Source of the DNA: Rheum nobile
Lineage: Eukaryota; Streptophyta; Magnoliopsida; Caryophyllales; Polygonaceae
Length of the DNA: 64,000 bases
Direction: 5' to 3'
NCBI GenBank assembly: GCA_027886185.1
Contig: WOAB01000589.1
Coordinates: 7,321,001-7,385,000, forward strand
Position numbers and translations under genes: made by a program. Shown here piece after piece: positions 32,608 through 45,590 of the stretch. Under the pieces are notes generated by a model, which was given only the letters and a program-made list of their open reading frames with translations, was not told where the DNA came from and ran no database searches. The stretch's first letter is position 1, and every line of letters begins with the position of its first letter.

Positions 32608-33942
32608 TTGATCGGTACTCAGATGGTGAACATAAGGAACGTTATCCGTGCTGGTGCTGGGCCGAGTAATGACCCCAGACCAACTGTAGGAAATATTGGA
32701 CAAGACGAGCAGGAGTTTGGTTCCAACAACCATCCTAGAGGCAATGGTCAAGAGCAGACCAACGCTCCAATGGCATTTGATGCTGCAACATTAGAGGCAA
32801 TTCGGGGAATGGTCATGCAAGTAGTGACTGATATACTGCAACCGAGTATGCCGCAGGCACAAGGTGTGCAAATTCCCCCACCGGTTCCCAGATTTGAGGA
32901 GCCAGGAAACCGTGTATTCCAGGAGAATATAGTCAGGACTCGAGACAACTATGGTCGTGCTCTGAAGACCATTAATTCCATGAGGCCTGACAGCTATAAC
33001 GGGAAAGGGGAACCAGTCGGGGTGATCCATTGGTTCTCCCACATGGAGCGGTTGTTCCGCAACATTGATTGTACTGAAGCTGAGAAAGTACATATAGCTT
33101 CTCTTCAGTTAAAGGAGGATGCTAGTGAGTGGTGGGAGAGTAACGGCTTAGCTAATAGCCCTGTTTTGAACTGGGAGATGTTCAAGACAAAGATGACAGA
33201 CTGTTTCTTCTCTCGTGCTATGAGGGAGGAGAAACACAAGGAGTTCCTATACCCTAAGACTGATGGATTGAAGGTGACTGAGCTGGCAACCAAATTCAAT
33301 CATTTGCTATAGTATGCTGGACCTGAGATATCCAGTGAGGCATAGAAAATCTGGTATTTCCATGAGTGGATGGGCCCAGATATTAAGCCACTGATGGTAC
33401 GTCTCGGATGCTCGACTTTGGAGCAATACGTGGATGCAGCCTACAAGTTAGAGGTGACTCTGGAAGAGTCGACCAAGAAGCGTGATAGCCAGAGGCAAGG
33501 GGAGAACCAGCCTAAGGCAAGTGGGTTTAAACATCCCGCTCCATCTGATTTTGCCAAATTTGGCCGAGCAAAAACGAATATGACTCAGGATGGGTCTACG
33601 TAACGTTCGGGTCAGGGCAATAGCCTGATCCAGTGCTACAACTGTGGTACCTACGGGCACAAGAGTAATGTGTGTCCGAAGGAGGAGAAAACGTGCTATG
33701 CCTGTGGAAAGGAAGGACACTTGCAGTTATTTTGTCCGCAGAGGAGACAGAAAGGGACTGAGTCACAGCAGGGATCTGTTAATCAGAACAACCAACCCAG
33801 GTTCAGTCCGGTGGAAGCCCCTAGTCCTTCAATGCAGACAACTGCGAGAAACAAGGGGAAAGCCCCGATGGCTTCAGGAAGCCAAGGTCAATGCCTTTAC
33901 GTGATGCGTGAGGCGGATGGACCCTATGATCCTAATGCTTAG
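32608..33942 (+). pseudogene. gag: Gag of element E, three in-frame breaks
   Basis: The capsid-like core lies within 32608-33312 (W-F-S-H-M-E-R-L-F, W-W-E-S-N, F-F-S-R-A-M-R-E-E). A TAG ends the first frame at 33310-33312. The sequence resumes at 33370-33603, then two zinc knuckles follow (C-Y-N-C-x4-H-x4-C near 33640-33675 and C-Y-A-C-x4-H-x4-C near 33694-33738) in the frame ending at 33942. Most breaks are single stops. The start is the first ATG after the leader. Confidence 0.82.
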
Positions 33943-34494
33943 AGTATTTTGTATCTGCATTCTACTTTTGTTAATGTGTTGTTAATGTGGGTGCTACCCA
34001 GACCTTAATTTTTGGATGGTTGTAAGTTAAGTTGTGTGTGCAACGAGGCTGTAAACCTTTTATTGTAACTCTTCTTATATATGAACCTTTGGTTTATACC
34101 AAGTTAATGTTTCGTTGCTTGGTATGGGGTAAGGTCTCGTGTTCGAGACTCACCAATAACCTCTTAGGAGATGGCTGCCTATTAATTAGGTGGAGCTACC
34201 AAGGATGGGTTGAGATGTATGGACAGCGGCTCATGGCAACAGTGGACGCTGGTAATGGCTGGGCCTGGGCTCAGATCCACTAGTGAGTCGTCTGTGAACC
34301 ATGTAGTGGGCTAGTCCAAGATGGTGACCATTTAGTGGGAACCAATCGTCTGTCAGATTGTCGATTACCATCAAGGGTAAGAAATTCAAAGCGATTTGAC
34401 CTATATAACCATGGTCCCATACGATAATTATTCTCGGTATGGATTGACGGAAGCATCATAAGGCAGTGATCGACTTCAGTTTTTGTTATTTCTG

Positions 34495-36620
34495 TGATTA
34501 GAGAATTTACGGGTGTCTTTCCAGAAGATATTCCTGGATACCCCGAATCGTGTTGTGGAGTTTGCAATTGATCTCGAGCCGTGTACCACGCCGATCTCTG
34601 AGGCACCGTACCGGATGGCTCCTGTTGAGATGCAAGAGTTGAAGAAGCAACTCAAGGATCTTCTTGACAAAAGTTATATAAAGCTGAGTGCATCACCTTA
34701 AGTAGGAGTGCCCTAGTTTTATTTGTCAAAATAAAAGATGGACCGTTTCGACTTTGTTTTGACTTTCGAGAGTTGAATAAAGTCACGATCAAGAGCAAGT
34801 ATCTGTTGCCAAGGAGTGATGATCTGTTGGATCAACTATGGAGCAAAAGTTTTCTCCAAGATCGACATGAGATCTGGGTATCATCAGCTCAGGATTCGTG
34901 AGGATGATATTCTGAGGATTTCATTTCGGACGAGAGATGGCCACTACGAGATTGTAGTTATGCCATCTGGATCTACGAATGCTCTAGCAGTTTTCATGAA
35001 CCTAGTGCATCGATGTTTTAGACCAGTACTTGAATAAGTTCATAGTGGTCTTCATCAATGGCATTTTGATATTTTTCCCGAGCAAGAAAGCTCACAGGGA
35101 ACATCTGCGAATTGCTTTATCGGTCCTTAGACCAAGTCGGTTGTACGCAAAGTGGGCTAAGTGCGATTGTTGGATCTAGAAGTGGCTTTCTTAGGCCATG
35201 TGATCAATAAGAATGAGGTTATGGTTATTCCCCAGAAGAGTGAATCAGTAGTTGTTTGGAAGTGGCCTCAGGGTATGAGCGAGGTGCGCAGTTTCCCAGA
35301 GCTTGCTGAGCATTATAGACGGTTCATGGAAGGATTTTTTTTAGATCACTCCACCTATGACCAGTCTGTTCCGCAAGGTCAATAAGAAGTTGTCTGGGAT
35401 GACAAGTGTAAGACCAGTTTTCAAGAAGTTGAAACAGTGTCTGACTTATGCACTAGTTTTGGCATTATCGGAAAGAATGATGGCTATATGGTCTATAGTT
35501 AATGTTTCGAGAAATGGGTTGGGATGTGTCTTTGATGCAGAGGGGCAAGGTTATTGCTTATGCATCTAGACAATTGAAAACCTATGAAGCAAACTAACCA
35601 ACACATGACCTAGAACTAGCAGCAATAATGGTTACATTGGAAACTGAGGTTACTTGGGTGACCCAGAGGTCAGAAGAAGTTTTCCACTAGGAGATTATCC
35701 GTTTATATGGCATTCCTAAGACCATTGTATCGGATCGAGATGGCCGATTCATGTCAAGTTTATAGCAAGAACTTCACAAGGCCATGGGAACTGAATTGAG
35801 ATTCAGCAGCGTTTCATCCTCAGACAGATGGTCAGTCTGAAAAGACTATCTGGACCCTAGAGGATATGCTAAGAAGCATACGTACTCGGTCATCCGACTA
35901 GTTGGGAAGACAGCCTAAGTCTGATTGAGCTCACGTACGATAATAGCTGGCATGCTATGGTCAAGATGGCTCAGTTCGAAGCTTTGTATGGTCTCAGATG
36001 TAGATCTCAGATTTGTTGGGTTGAGTACGCCGACAAGATTCTACTTGGACCAGAGTTGGTCGAAAGGACAGCTTTGGACATTGCTTTGATTAGACAGAGG
36101 TTGTTGACCGCTCAGAGTCGACAAAAGTTTTACGCAGATCAGAAGCGTTAAAGTGTTGAGTTCGAGGTTGGTGGCAAGGTACTTGTCACAGTATCGCCAC
36201 CCAAGGATGTTTTCAGGTTTGGTAAGCGTGGGAAGCTTAACCCTCGCTACATGGGACCATTCAAGATTCTGGATAGAGTAAGATCTCTAACGTACCGTTT
36301 GGCATTGTCGCCATCGGCATACCTAGTGTATAATGTGTTCCACGTATCATTGCTAAGGATATTCGTGCTAAGATGAGTCTCGTAGGCTGAGCTATAAGGA
36401 CGTCGAGATTCAGGCAAATGGTACTTAAGAGGAGATGCCAGAGCGCATTCTTGAGTGCTGTGTGAAGCAACTGCGCAACAAGATCGTACTGTTGATACGA
36501 GTTCTGTGGTCCAGGTCTGGGACTGAGGAAGTTACTTGGGAAACTGAGGCAAAGATGCTCAGACACTTTCCCGAGTTGTTTTTCGGCCAAGTTTCGGGGT
36601 CGAAACTTCTTTTAAGGGGG
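34495..36620 (+). pseudogene. Shattered pol (RT and integrase pieces) of element E
   Basis: RT pieces appear at 34513-34701 (A-P-Y-R-M-A-P-V-E-M), 34816-35037 (S-K-I-D-M-R-S-G-Y-H-Q-L, then V-M-P-S-G-S-T-N-A) and 35161-35385. The catalytic Y-x-D-D box is ruined near 35040-35075. A short RNase H echo follows, then integrase core pieces from about 35700 (G-I-P-K-T-I-V-S-D-R-D; H-P-Q-T-D-G-Q-S-E near 35815-35845) and tail pieces to 36600. The 5' part of integrase is missing. Pol has no usable frame. Confidence 0.8.
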
Positions 36621-36626
36621 AGGTGA

Positions 36627-39416
36627 TGTGATACCCCGTATTTTTGTAAGGTTATTTTGGGAATTTTGGAATTTTCCCGAGTACCCATTGTGTACGTCGG
36701 ATTTAATACAGAGAGTTTGAGACATTCTGTAATGTGCTCTGTATCTGTAATATTTTTCTCAGTGAAATAATATACAGACAAGGTGCCTTAGATTTTAATT
36801 GTCGTTCGCGTACGATAATTTTTATCCCGGTTTAACGTCAGGTTCGTTCAAAGCTGAATGGGCGGGAAAAGGGAGAAACGGCGACCGCCGTGGTTGGGCC
36901 CGAGGAGTCAGCGTGTCAGCTTCTAGCTGGCCGCGACAGGCCTAGCGACGGCGACCGCCGCATTTACGGCGACCGCCGCGTGCCCGCCGCAGGCTAAAAA
37001 CGGCGCCCGTCGTGTTTTGTCCAGTGGGCATTGCCCGTTGGTCGTCGGCGGTAATCGAGGCGCACCGATCTTGCTTTCGGCTGCGTCTTAGGGTTTGGTT
37101 AAGGCTCCCAGGTGTTTGGCTTTAAATAGGGGTGTTTGGGAGAGGGTTTTGAAGCCCTTCCAACCCCGAATCGCTGCCGGATTTCCTTCTCGTCGGAGTT
37201 GGTTTTCGTCGGAGTTTGAAGGTCTCGCCGGTGTTGCTTTGGTGTGTTTCCTGAGTGCCTTTGAGAAGCTTTTGGTTAGCCTTGGAGGTTAGAAGCCAAA
37301 GCAAGTCGAAAGAGGCCGAACCGCTCGTGTTTTGGGGTGAGATTTCTCTCGTCTCTGTCGACCGTGTTCTTCACGGCGACCGCCGTGTTCTTCACGGCGA
37401 CCGCCGTGTTCTTCACGGTGACCGCCGTGATGAATGCGACGACCGCCGCCAAGAACGGCGACCGCCGCCAGTGCCCAGAATGCCTTCATGGCTTTGGCTT
37501 GGTTGGTTGGTTGTCGTCGTGGCGTCTTTCCTTCCGTGTTCTTTCCCGTGTTTAGATTCGTACTGTTTATGTCGGATCTAACTTAGGGTTCCTTTTATGG
37601 GTCGACTCGAAGGTTGTTGTGCTGTCGGATCTATACCCGTGTCGAGCCGGAATCCAGTTGTCGTCTTTAGACTATTCTGCGGATTAAGACAAGTGGCGGT
37701 TCGCTCTTGCTCATCGTTCCATATTTACATTAATTATCAGTTGTTTATCTGAGTAATTAATTTGGAATGATTATTGTGTTCATCTGAAAACGGTTTTGTT
37801 AACTGTTTTGGAAAACTAAAATATGATGTTATAATAGGTTGTATATCTATTAGAACAACGCTATTATATATATATGTGATTAATACATATATTATTATAG
37901 GTTGTATATTGTTAGAACAACGCTATTTTATCTGTTTCTGGCCGCGATGGCTTTGTTGTGATTGATTACTGTGTTGAACTGTTTAGTTAGCACGAGTATT
38001 CGTAGGAACGCTATTGTGTATCTCATTGCGAGTGCTAGTCGTTTCTTGATAACCTGGTGGTTAGGATTTAGTTCCTACCATCCTTCTCTAATGCCGTTGT
38101 AGGGATTTAGTTCCCGACTCCGCCTTGAGGGATTTAGTTCCCGATTCGACTTTTGGGATTTAGTTCCCGAGTCAACTCTGCTCCTAGGGATTTAGTTCCC
38201 GTGAGACTTAGTTCTCGATTCGACTCTTGGGATTTAGTTCCCGAGTCAACTCTGCCTTAGGGATTTAGTTCCCGAGGGATTTAGTTCTCGAACCGACTTT
38301 AGGGATTTAGTTCCCGAGTCAACTCCGTCCATGGATTTAGTTCCCGACGGTATCTCTTTATCCTGATGGATGAGATGATTTAAAAGCCTATAACGTGATG
38401 TGGGTTTTTGGAATTAAATAAGATAAAGTGCCCGAGTACACATAATTAATATACCTTTGGCGAGTAGTGCAGCTAAGTAAATAGTGCAGCTAGGAAAGCT
38501 CGTCTCCACTGTTGATCAGAGTACGTTCTCTTTCCAATCTGGATTCGCTGTAAGCGATGAGGTTGGTCGTGAACCGAAACATCTTAGTCAGTTTTTAAAT
38601 CGTTATGTGGTTCTGTAAGATCCAGACTTGAATGTAGTACGTTCTCCTTCCGATCTAGATTTGCTGTAAGCGGTGAGGTTGGTTGTGAGCCGAAGCATCT
38701 CAGTCAGCTTTTAATCGCTGTTGTTTGATTCTGTAAACGTTCCAGATTTGTCATATTTCCTTAAAGACTCATTTCCGTTGGAGTCTTCTTTTGGGTCGAT
38801 TTCTGTGAAGATTCAGTCTTCCAGAATCTTCTCTTGTGCATATCTCTTGTTTATTCAAGTAGAGTATGGTGGTTGACAAGCGTACTCGATTATTATTCGA
38901 GGGACGAGGAGTCTAACCTAATATGACTGTTTGAACCATTCTGCTTTTTACCCTTGCTAGTCTATTCAAGTAGACTAACCCACGAACATTGTTCTCCGCA
39001 TGTGGGCTGGTATCATCCGTTCGATTCGGCACATCAGATAGAGCGAAGATATGAGGAGACTAGATTGACTATGAAGACGACGGTTGTTTTTGGATGTTTT
39101 AATATTTGCTTTTAATCAGGTTGAGATCCTTGGGCAGGTGATCATTGCGATCACAACCCTTTTTGTAATATATTTTATAAGTCTTCCGCTGTACTTTGTT
39201 TAAACTCTGTGTTTGGCCTATTCGGGATTGGGATGTAATCCCGTAACTCATGTTTCATTTAATTGATGTTTTGATTTGGATACTTTGATCATTACGTATC
39301 ATTGTATGCCTTAAATTGTATTTAAACCGGTAAAGCCTTGGGTGATCTTGGTAAGGAACACTGGGGTCACTGGCGGTAATACCTTTCCAAATGGGTTAAG
39401 ATTTGGGGGTGTTACA
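36627..39416 (+). repeat. 3' LTR of element E
   Basis: 2,790 bases, collinear with 29415-32178. It differs by substitutions, one extra 21-base GC unit, an extra TTGG, and one fewer GGGATTTAGTTCCC copy. Confidence 0.92.
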
Positions 39417-39421
39417 CACAC

Positions 39422-39810
39422 AACCACAACCTCATCCGGAACTCAAACTCGATCCATACGCCCAAGATCAGCTCCACACGAAGAGAATGTTTCTTGAAAC
39501 ATGTGTGACATGACGAAAAGAGTTGTTTGAAAGATGGGATTTTAACATCCAATAGTCTTGTTGTTATCATCATTACCCAACTAATAGTAATTCTTTTTTA
39601 TTGTTCTTGTTGTTAATAGTTGTTGTTGAAGGATGTTTAACCGTGATGTGGTTTATCCGTCGATGTAGCTTTTGGGTGTTGCCCAATTGTTCAGTTTTTG
39701 GATGTTACTTGATGGTGTCTGATTCTTTTCAGTTAGTGTTCGGGGTTACCCGATCAATACGAAGGTCGTCGGGGTCCGATTTATTTCATTTCCTGTTTTT
39801 CTTTCTTCTT
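39422..39810. other. Unassigned DNA right of element E
   Basis: No convincing frame. Before element E inserted, this stretch was continuous with 29409. Confidence 0.5.
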
Positions 39811-40390
39811 AGAAGAGAGAGGTGGGGGAAGCTGGGAAGGGGCTAGGTGAAAGCGGGGAAGGAGGTAGCGGCGGTGGAAGGGTGGAGGGGGAGAGGTGGT
39901 GGCGGTGGTGGCGGGAGAGAGGTGGTGGTTCAGATCTGGAAAAGACCCCAGATCTGGAGAGGTTTGTAGTCGTCGTCAGCGAAGAGACGTCGGGGAAGGA
40001 GGCAACCTTCTGGTTTTTCTCCCAATCGAACGCAAACCCCTCAGAGGGAGGGAGCTTGGCCGTGAAATCGGGTGGGTGCACGTTGTTATCGGGATGGTTG
40101 GCCATGAATTCGCAGTTGGGACTTAGGTTAGGGATCAAGATCCCAGGGAAGAGGGGCGACGGCAGATGAGGCGGGGGCCGGTGAGGCCGGCGACGGGAGC
40201 CGGTGAAGCTTTTGCCGGTGAGGCGGGAGTCGGAGATGCAGGAGCCGGTGAGGCGGGCGATGGGAGCCGGTGAGGCGGGAGCCGGAGAGACGGGAGTCGG
40301 TGTGGCGGGAGACGAAAGCCAGTGAGGCGATGGGCCTTTTAGAGCCGACTGTTGCCGATGAGACGATTGGCCTTTTAGGGCCGGCTCCAT
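39811..40390. repeat. GC-rich low-complexity region (GGTGG, GGAGCCGGTGAGGCGG units)
   Basis: Purine-rich GGTGGTGG runs (39840-39930) are followed by imperfect 15-18-base units of GGAGCCGGTGAGGCGG (40180-40320). A 193-residue - strand frame spans it and is rich in Pro and Ser. It may be no more than a by-product of the repeat, although its middle (near 40010-40110) is less repetitive. No family recognised. Confidence 0.55.
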
Positions 40391-41605
40391 TAGGAGCAGA
40401 GTTCTTACTTCTCTTTAACTCTATCCATAGAGTTGCATAATTTCTAGCCTTTGATTTTTAATAAATAACCTAAATTACTCCACTCTTACAAACTTAAAAG
40501 GAAACTGCAAGATGTGTAACTAATTAAAACAAAGATATAAAATCCTTCTCTCCCCTTTCAATATCTTCTTCACGTAAACCCATATTTTTTTAGTATTTTT
40601 AAATTTTTTATAACCTTAAATAAAGAAGAATATATATTTTAACCAAACAATAATAATACATTTTCTAAATAAAACTACAAATTACAAGTGATCCGTCTCT
40701 TTCCTCCGATCAAACTTACGTTCAATCTTCCACCACCAGGTGAGTTTTTTGTTTTTTGTTTTTTTGATAAGGGAAGAATTCAAAGTACCCGACATAATCA
40801 CATCGGGTAGTTCGAGAGACCGATAAAATCGACGTCGGTACAAACCGAACAGAAAAAAACAAAGACAAGTATGGAAATTACATCGAAGCAGAAATGAACA
40901 AAGCAATCTAAGGCAGGCAAGGCGTCAGCACAGACTGACAAGGGTGCCACCGAAAAAAGGGTCTAATCAGGAAACTCTTGCGGAAGTGCTGAACGGACTG
41001 CCTTGACGTTGCCTTCACCTAGATTAAGGATCTTCAGGAGCAACCATGACATTGCCCTCGTTCGAGAGGAGTCTTCATTCAGCCACAGACACGACCACGG
41101 CCGACGGCTCATCCAAAACCCAAGATTAATTCCACAAAAGCCGCGAGAATTTTGCCACCCATACTTGATCAAAACCAAAAATTATAAAGGTCAGCAAGGT
41201 TAAAATTGATGTTATTGAAACCATCAATTTGGTCTTGACGATAGGTGATAATTTAGTAATGATTTAGAGGTGAGGAATTTGAGTCTGTTTTTTAGAAAAA
41301 ATATATTATAAATTTTAGCTTTTTGCCTCTTTATTTTAAATAAACTTTTGGTGACACATACTTTTAGATTTTGATCCTTAAAAGGTTTACATTTACCATA
41401 TTTGTAAATGGATCTAATATATGGGCCTCTAATTTGAATAATGGGCCTGATATATGGGCTATTGTCGGTTTGATTAGGCTTTAGAGACTATTAATAAATA
41501 AAAAATTCAAATTTCAGCGTAAAGAGAACCCTTGAAGTTGTGAAAAATTATTTTATAGTTAATTTATTGGTTGGCTTGTTAAGCAAGGTGTAAAATGGAT
41601 GGGGA
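40391..41605. other. AT-rich DNA with a - strand LINE tail (about 40745-41190)
   Basis: A T-run and TTGATAAGGGAAGAATTC (40755-40780) look like the reversed 3' end of a plant L1-type LINE. Upstream on that strand, to about 41190, short frames continue without a clear domain. 40400-40460 shares an ACTCTA...TAGAGTT...TTCTAGCCTTTGATT pattern with the reverse of 52755-52815, a further shared repeat end. Confidence 0.4.
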
Positions 41606-42205
41606 TCAAAGCCGATAGACGCCAACAAGTACGTCGACATTGGTTCTAGCAAGATAAGGAGTTGTTAAAATGTTTTTGTTACAATTGATACATACAGTAA
41701 AACTTAAAAGCCAGAGATATTTAGAATGACAGTGTTTCCACCAATAAAAGCCAGTATTAATCAAAACATATGTGATAGCATAATCCGAGTCAAGTGTAGA
41801 ATAGAGGTGTTTGGTAGTATTTCCAAAGGGTCCTTTGCAAGGGTAGATCCAGCCACCAATATGCCATGGTTTAAATAGACACTGCACAAAATTAACAAGG
41901 GTTAAGAGAGTATGTAGAGAGTTGAAAATTGCTCTACAGTGGATAACACTACTTACTGAGGTGAATTCATAGTAATATGCTAGTAAAGTAAAAGATTTGC
42001 AGTGGGTTACACTTTCTTCTGGGTTAACATCAGAGTGATAAGATAAAGAGTAGTTAGATATGAGATGTTTGGGGATATATAAGAAACCAAGAAACTTGTA
42101 TGCATAGAAAGTTAGATGCAATAGATATATTAGTGTGAGATTATCAAATAGGAAGTCACAGCAGATCAGTGAGATCACAAGAGCAGACAATAGAATATGG
42201 TACAT
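41606..42205 (-). CDS. 199-residue open frame, possible RPA-like (OB-fold) remnant
   Basis: The frame is unusually long for AT-rich DNA. Its C-terminal part has W-W-K-H-C-H-S-K ... C-I-N-C-N-K-N, spaced like the zinc-binding OB-fold of plant replication protein A subunits and the RPA-like proteins carried by Helitrons. The N-terminal half is hydrophobic and unconvincing, with probable frameshifts. It lies 1.3 kb from the Helitron pair. It may be a decayed RPA fragment or a chance frame. Confidence 0.3.
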   Translation of the reverse strand: MYHILLSALVISLICCDFLFDNLTLIYLLHLTFYAYKFLGFLYIPKHLISNYSLSYHSDVNPEESVTHCKSFTLLAYYYEFTSVSSVIHCRAIFNSLHTLLTLVNFVQCLFKPWHIGGWIYPCKGPFGNTTKHLYSTLDSDYAITYVLINTGFYWWKHCHSKYLWLLSFTVCINCNKNILTTPYLARTNVDVLVGVYRL

Positions 42206-43501
42206 GACTTACAATAAGTAATATTCCTAGTAACATTAATAAGATAATGACAGTTAAGAGTCAAATGGCTTAACTGATTCTCATTTGAAAGGAAGAAATA
42301 ATCAGTAGGGTTTGATTTGATGTATTGTGGAAAATGATAGTTACTCATCTTGATATTAAGGACATAAGGCCAGATACACCAGATAGTCTGTTGAGATTTA
42401 AATTTGATGTAGGTGCCGAGATTTTTTTATTTATATGTTATTAGAAACCACCAATGTGAAAGGCCATTGGGAGCTAAGACAGTTTTGATTATAGTTGTTC
42501 TGTTAGAGGATAGGATAGTGGGTTTTGAGCCCTTGACATTGTTTTTCTCAGTTGACTCATCCTTAGAGAAAGGATGCTTACAAGTTCAAAACATTGCTCT
42601 CTCAGCACCAATAAAGCAATTGTTTCAGTTTTTCTTCCAAGATGGTTGGTTTGTATTATTGATGGTTGGTTTCTAATGATACAATTGATAATGTTTCGAG
42701 TCACTTGAGTGTTAATATTATTATCACTCTATACTATTCCTTCTTTTGGTATCAATCAATTCTTTTCGTGCAAGAGGAGGCCTTGATATGTTTGATTGTA
42801 ATGATTTTACTCACTTATTAGCTATACTGATAGCCAATCTCTAAAATAGTTCTCAAATCTTGAGCGTAAGAGAATAACAAAAACAATTATCTTATAGTTT
42901 CTAACTCATTTTTGTCGGTCAAATGGAGGAGGGGAGTAAGGAATTATTCCATTTAAAAGATACAAGTTTCTTTATGTTAGTTTATGTGGAGGTAAAAATT
43001 ACAAAGTTTATTTTAATTATTATTAGTAATATTTCACTCTTATTTAACAAGCAAGAGGAATTAAAGAAAATTGCCCATTAAGAGGCTTCCAAGCAGAAAA
43101 ATGTATTTAATGCCTTCTTCTAATCCTAACTGGAATCTAATTGATTTTAATTTTCATACTCCGAAATCCTATCCACCATTGACATTTGGTGACATTTGAT
43201 TTGAGCGTCGGAGGTGAAACGGGGGAGAAAGCCCCGCCTTTAGCCTTTCTCTATGTTCGCAGGGCACCAAAAAGGGGATCTAAAGGATCAACGTTCGTCG
43301 AAGTTACGGATTCTCGTCGTTGTCATCAACAATTTCTTGTAGTATATATTTATGCTACCACAATTTATAATGAAATTGAATAGAAACGTAATTGTTTACG
43401 TGAAAAAAAAAAGAGGAGAAGGATATTATATTCTTGTTTTAATTAGTCAAAGATCTTGTTTTCTTTTAAGTTTGTAAGAGTGAATTAATTTGGGTCATTA
43501 A
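42206..43501. other. AT-rich spacer, nothing recognised
   Basis: Only short frames. A GGTTTCTAATGAT... region near 42655 and scattered A/T runs. No repeat ends were seen until the Helitron start at 43502. Confidence 0.5.
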
Positions 43502-45590
43502 TCTATATCTATATCTATATATATTTAAAAGTTAGCATTCTAGGTCATTGAATGCTAACTTTTAAAGACAAAATCAAAGGCTTAAATGAACCCAAAGGTA
43601 TAGTTTGCATATAGTGTTAGTTTATCACCCTTAGTATATAATATATTAGCTTATTTGATCGATTTTTACTATAGGGTTTATAAAACAATATAAAATACAT
43701 AAGTATAATTATAGGCTACTTTGTAATTTAAGTAATTAATTTTTCTTTGTTTATTTTAATATACCATAGCATAATTATGTGTATATATAAAAATGAGCAC
43801 TATTTGTAAGTAATTATTCCCTCCCCACACACACTTTTTTTAGTTAATCTTGCCTCTACGTACGGACTACTCTTTAGGTTATGACTCAATTTTTCACCTA
43901 AATCTCAATTAGTGATAATTACTACATAGTGTATACGTTATATTTTGCTCTCATTTACTCATGTTTTAATATTATCCAATTACTATACGTAACTCTCGTA
44001 TTTAGTACACAATGAATGGTTGGAAATAAATTATAGTCAAGATGTCTAAAAGGTTATATGTCAAAATAACTTCACTTTCCAAGTAACATTTTCATCTATA
44101 AAAGGGCGAAAACGGTGGTATTCCGTTCATTTACTATGGGCATCCATCATCTCATTCTTCTACATGGAAATTAGCTTTAGAAAGTCATATAGTGAAGCTT
44201 GGAAGATAGTGGCAACACCTTAAAAAGACATGGTCGCTGAAGTAAGCATAATTATTATGTTAAAGATGTGAATGAGGATTCCCGATTGTCGAGGATGCAA
44301 GTATATATCCACCTCACGGTAAACTATCCTTGATTATATGTATTTGGATCTCTTTTGTAGTCTACATCTGCACTAAATACTTACATATATCGGTTTAAAT
44401 TTATTAATATAATTGTCTTTTGATTGAGATAGGTTAATTTTATGTGAAGATGTCAGAGAACTGGATAATCAATAGCATTATTGAGGCATCGATTGTTTAC
44501 ATCATGCACGGGTAGCTTTCACTAGAAGGAGGACAAAGACAATCGATTTAGGACAACTGATTGTTAGTAACGAATAAAGCAAACTATTTTATGGACGATG
44601 TAAACCCTTCAACTATTGGTAGCATAAATTCAATTAGGTTTGTATTTTTAGTTCCTTTTTTGTACTAAATCGATTTAGGTAAGTGTGTTGTTATTTTGGT
44701 TAAGGATGATTTTTATTGTTCTATTTTATACATATTCATTTTACACTCATCGTGTATATATACTAAATTTAGCCTCATTTGTCCTGGTCTAGAGGAATTA
44801 ATCAAGGATGGAAGCCGAAATAATAGACATGTACTTACTCTCACATATGAAATGTACAAGGAAGAAGTTATGAATTATAATTTCGCTAAGAAGAGTAAGC
44901 ATGTACCGATAAAATAACTAATGTACTTTTATATAAAATATAACAAGGTTTAAGAATATGCAGAGTCACTAATTATTTCTATTACTCCGTATTTAATAAG
45001 AATAGGAAGTAATGAGTATTATATTTTAATTAAAATGATATTAATGTCTAGAAATATGTAAAGTCAATGTGACTAATAAAACAATATATATTCCAGACCA
45101 AAAAAATAAAACGATATATTAATGAATATTAATAACAAAAGCATAACAAAAAAAACATTAGTAAAAGGCAATAAATTTGTAAGATAAAGGCAAAAAAATA
45201 GAAATGTGGAGGGTAGTGGAGCATGTAAGAAATGAGAGTTATTGTAGCAAGTTTCTTACAAATACTCTAGTTTAAGCATAACATATAATTAGATAGGCAT
45301 TTCTAAAATATTCCCCAAATATTTTCAAAGAAAAAAAATGCATCCCTACAAAAAACAACTACCACATAATTCAAAATTTAAAATGAACTTCTGACCAAAA
45401 TAAATAAATAAAATTGTACTTCGTACAATCATAGCATTTTATACCTAAAATACTTAGATAATACATATCAAATAATATATCGTCTAAGATAAAACATGCA
45501 GCAACAATCCATATATTACAAACTCACATTTAAATCGCGACACTACATATACACAAAAGGCTCGTGCGAAGCACGGACTTCGATTTCTAG
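43502..45590 (+). mobile_element. Helitron-like element 1, non-autonomous
   Basis: The 5' end is A|TCTATATCTATATC, followed by an inverted TTAAAAGTTAGCAT...ATGCTAACTTTTAA hairpin (about 43526-43566). The 3' end has a hairpin (CGTGC-GAA-GCACG, about 45563-45575) and then CTAG at 45587-45590. These are Helitron ends (5' TC, 3' hairpin plus CTRR). The last ~100 bases match the end of element 2. The interior is AT-rich with no RepHel gene. Confidence 0.65.

Larger units (their letters stand above)
29415..39416 (+). mobile_element. Ty3/gypsy element E, 10 kb, decayed pol
   Basis: The LTRs are 29415-32178 and 36627-39416, with a CACAC duplication at 29410-29414 and 39417-39421 and a PBS at 32183-32195. 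A purine tract ends at 36626. Gag is recognisable, but pol is a chain of fragments with many stops, shifts and gaps. The LTRs are still very similar despite the wrecked coding region, so this copy was probably mobilised in trans from an already defective template. Confidence 0.9.

Noticed and set aside
39809..40390. 193-residue Pro/Ser-rich frame as a host gene
   Set aside because: It follows imperfect GGAGCCGG units, has no recognisable domain, and lies in mixed LINE/repeat surroundings. Kept only as a repeat region.
43186..43383. 65-residue + frame
   Set aside because: No domain and no splice or promoter context; fits chance in this base composition.
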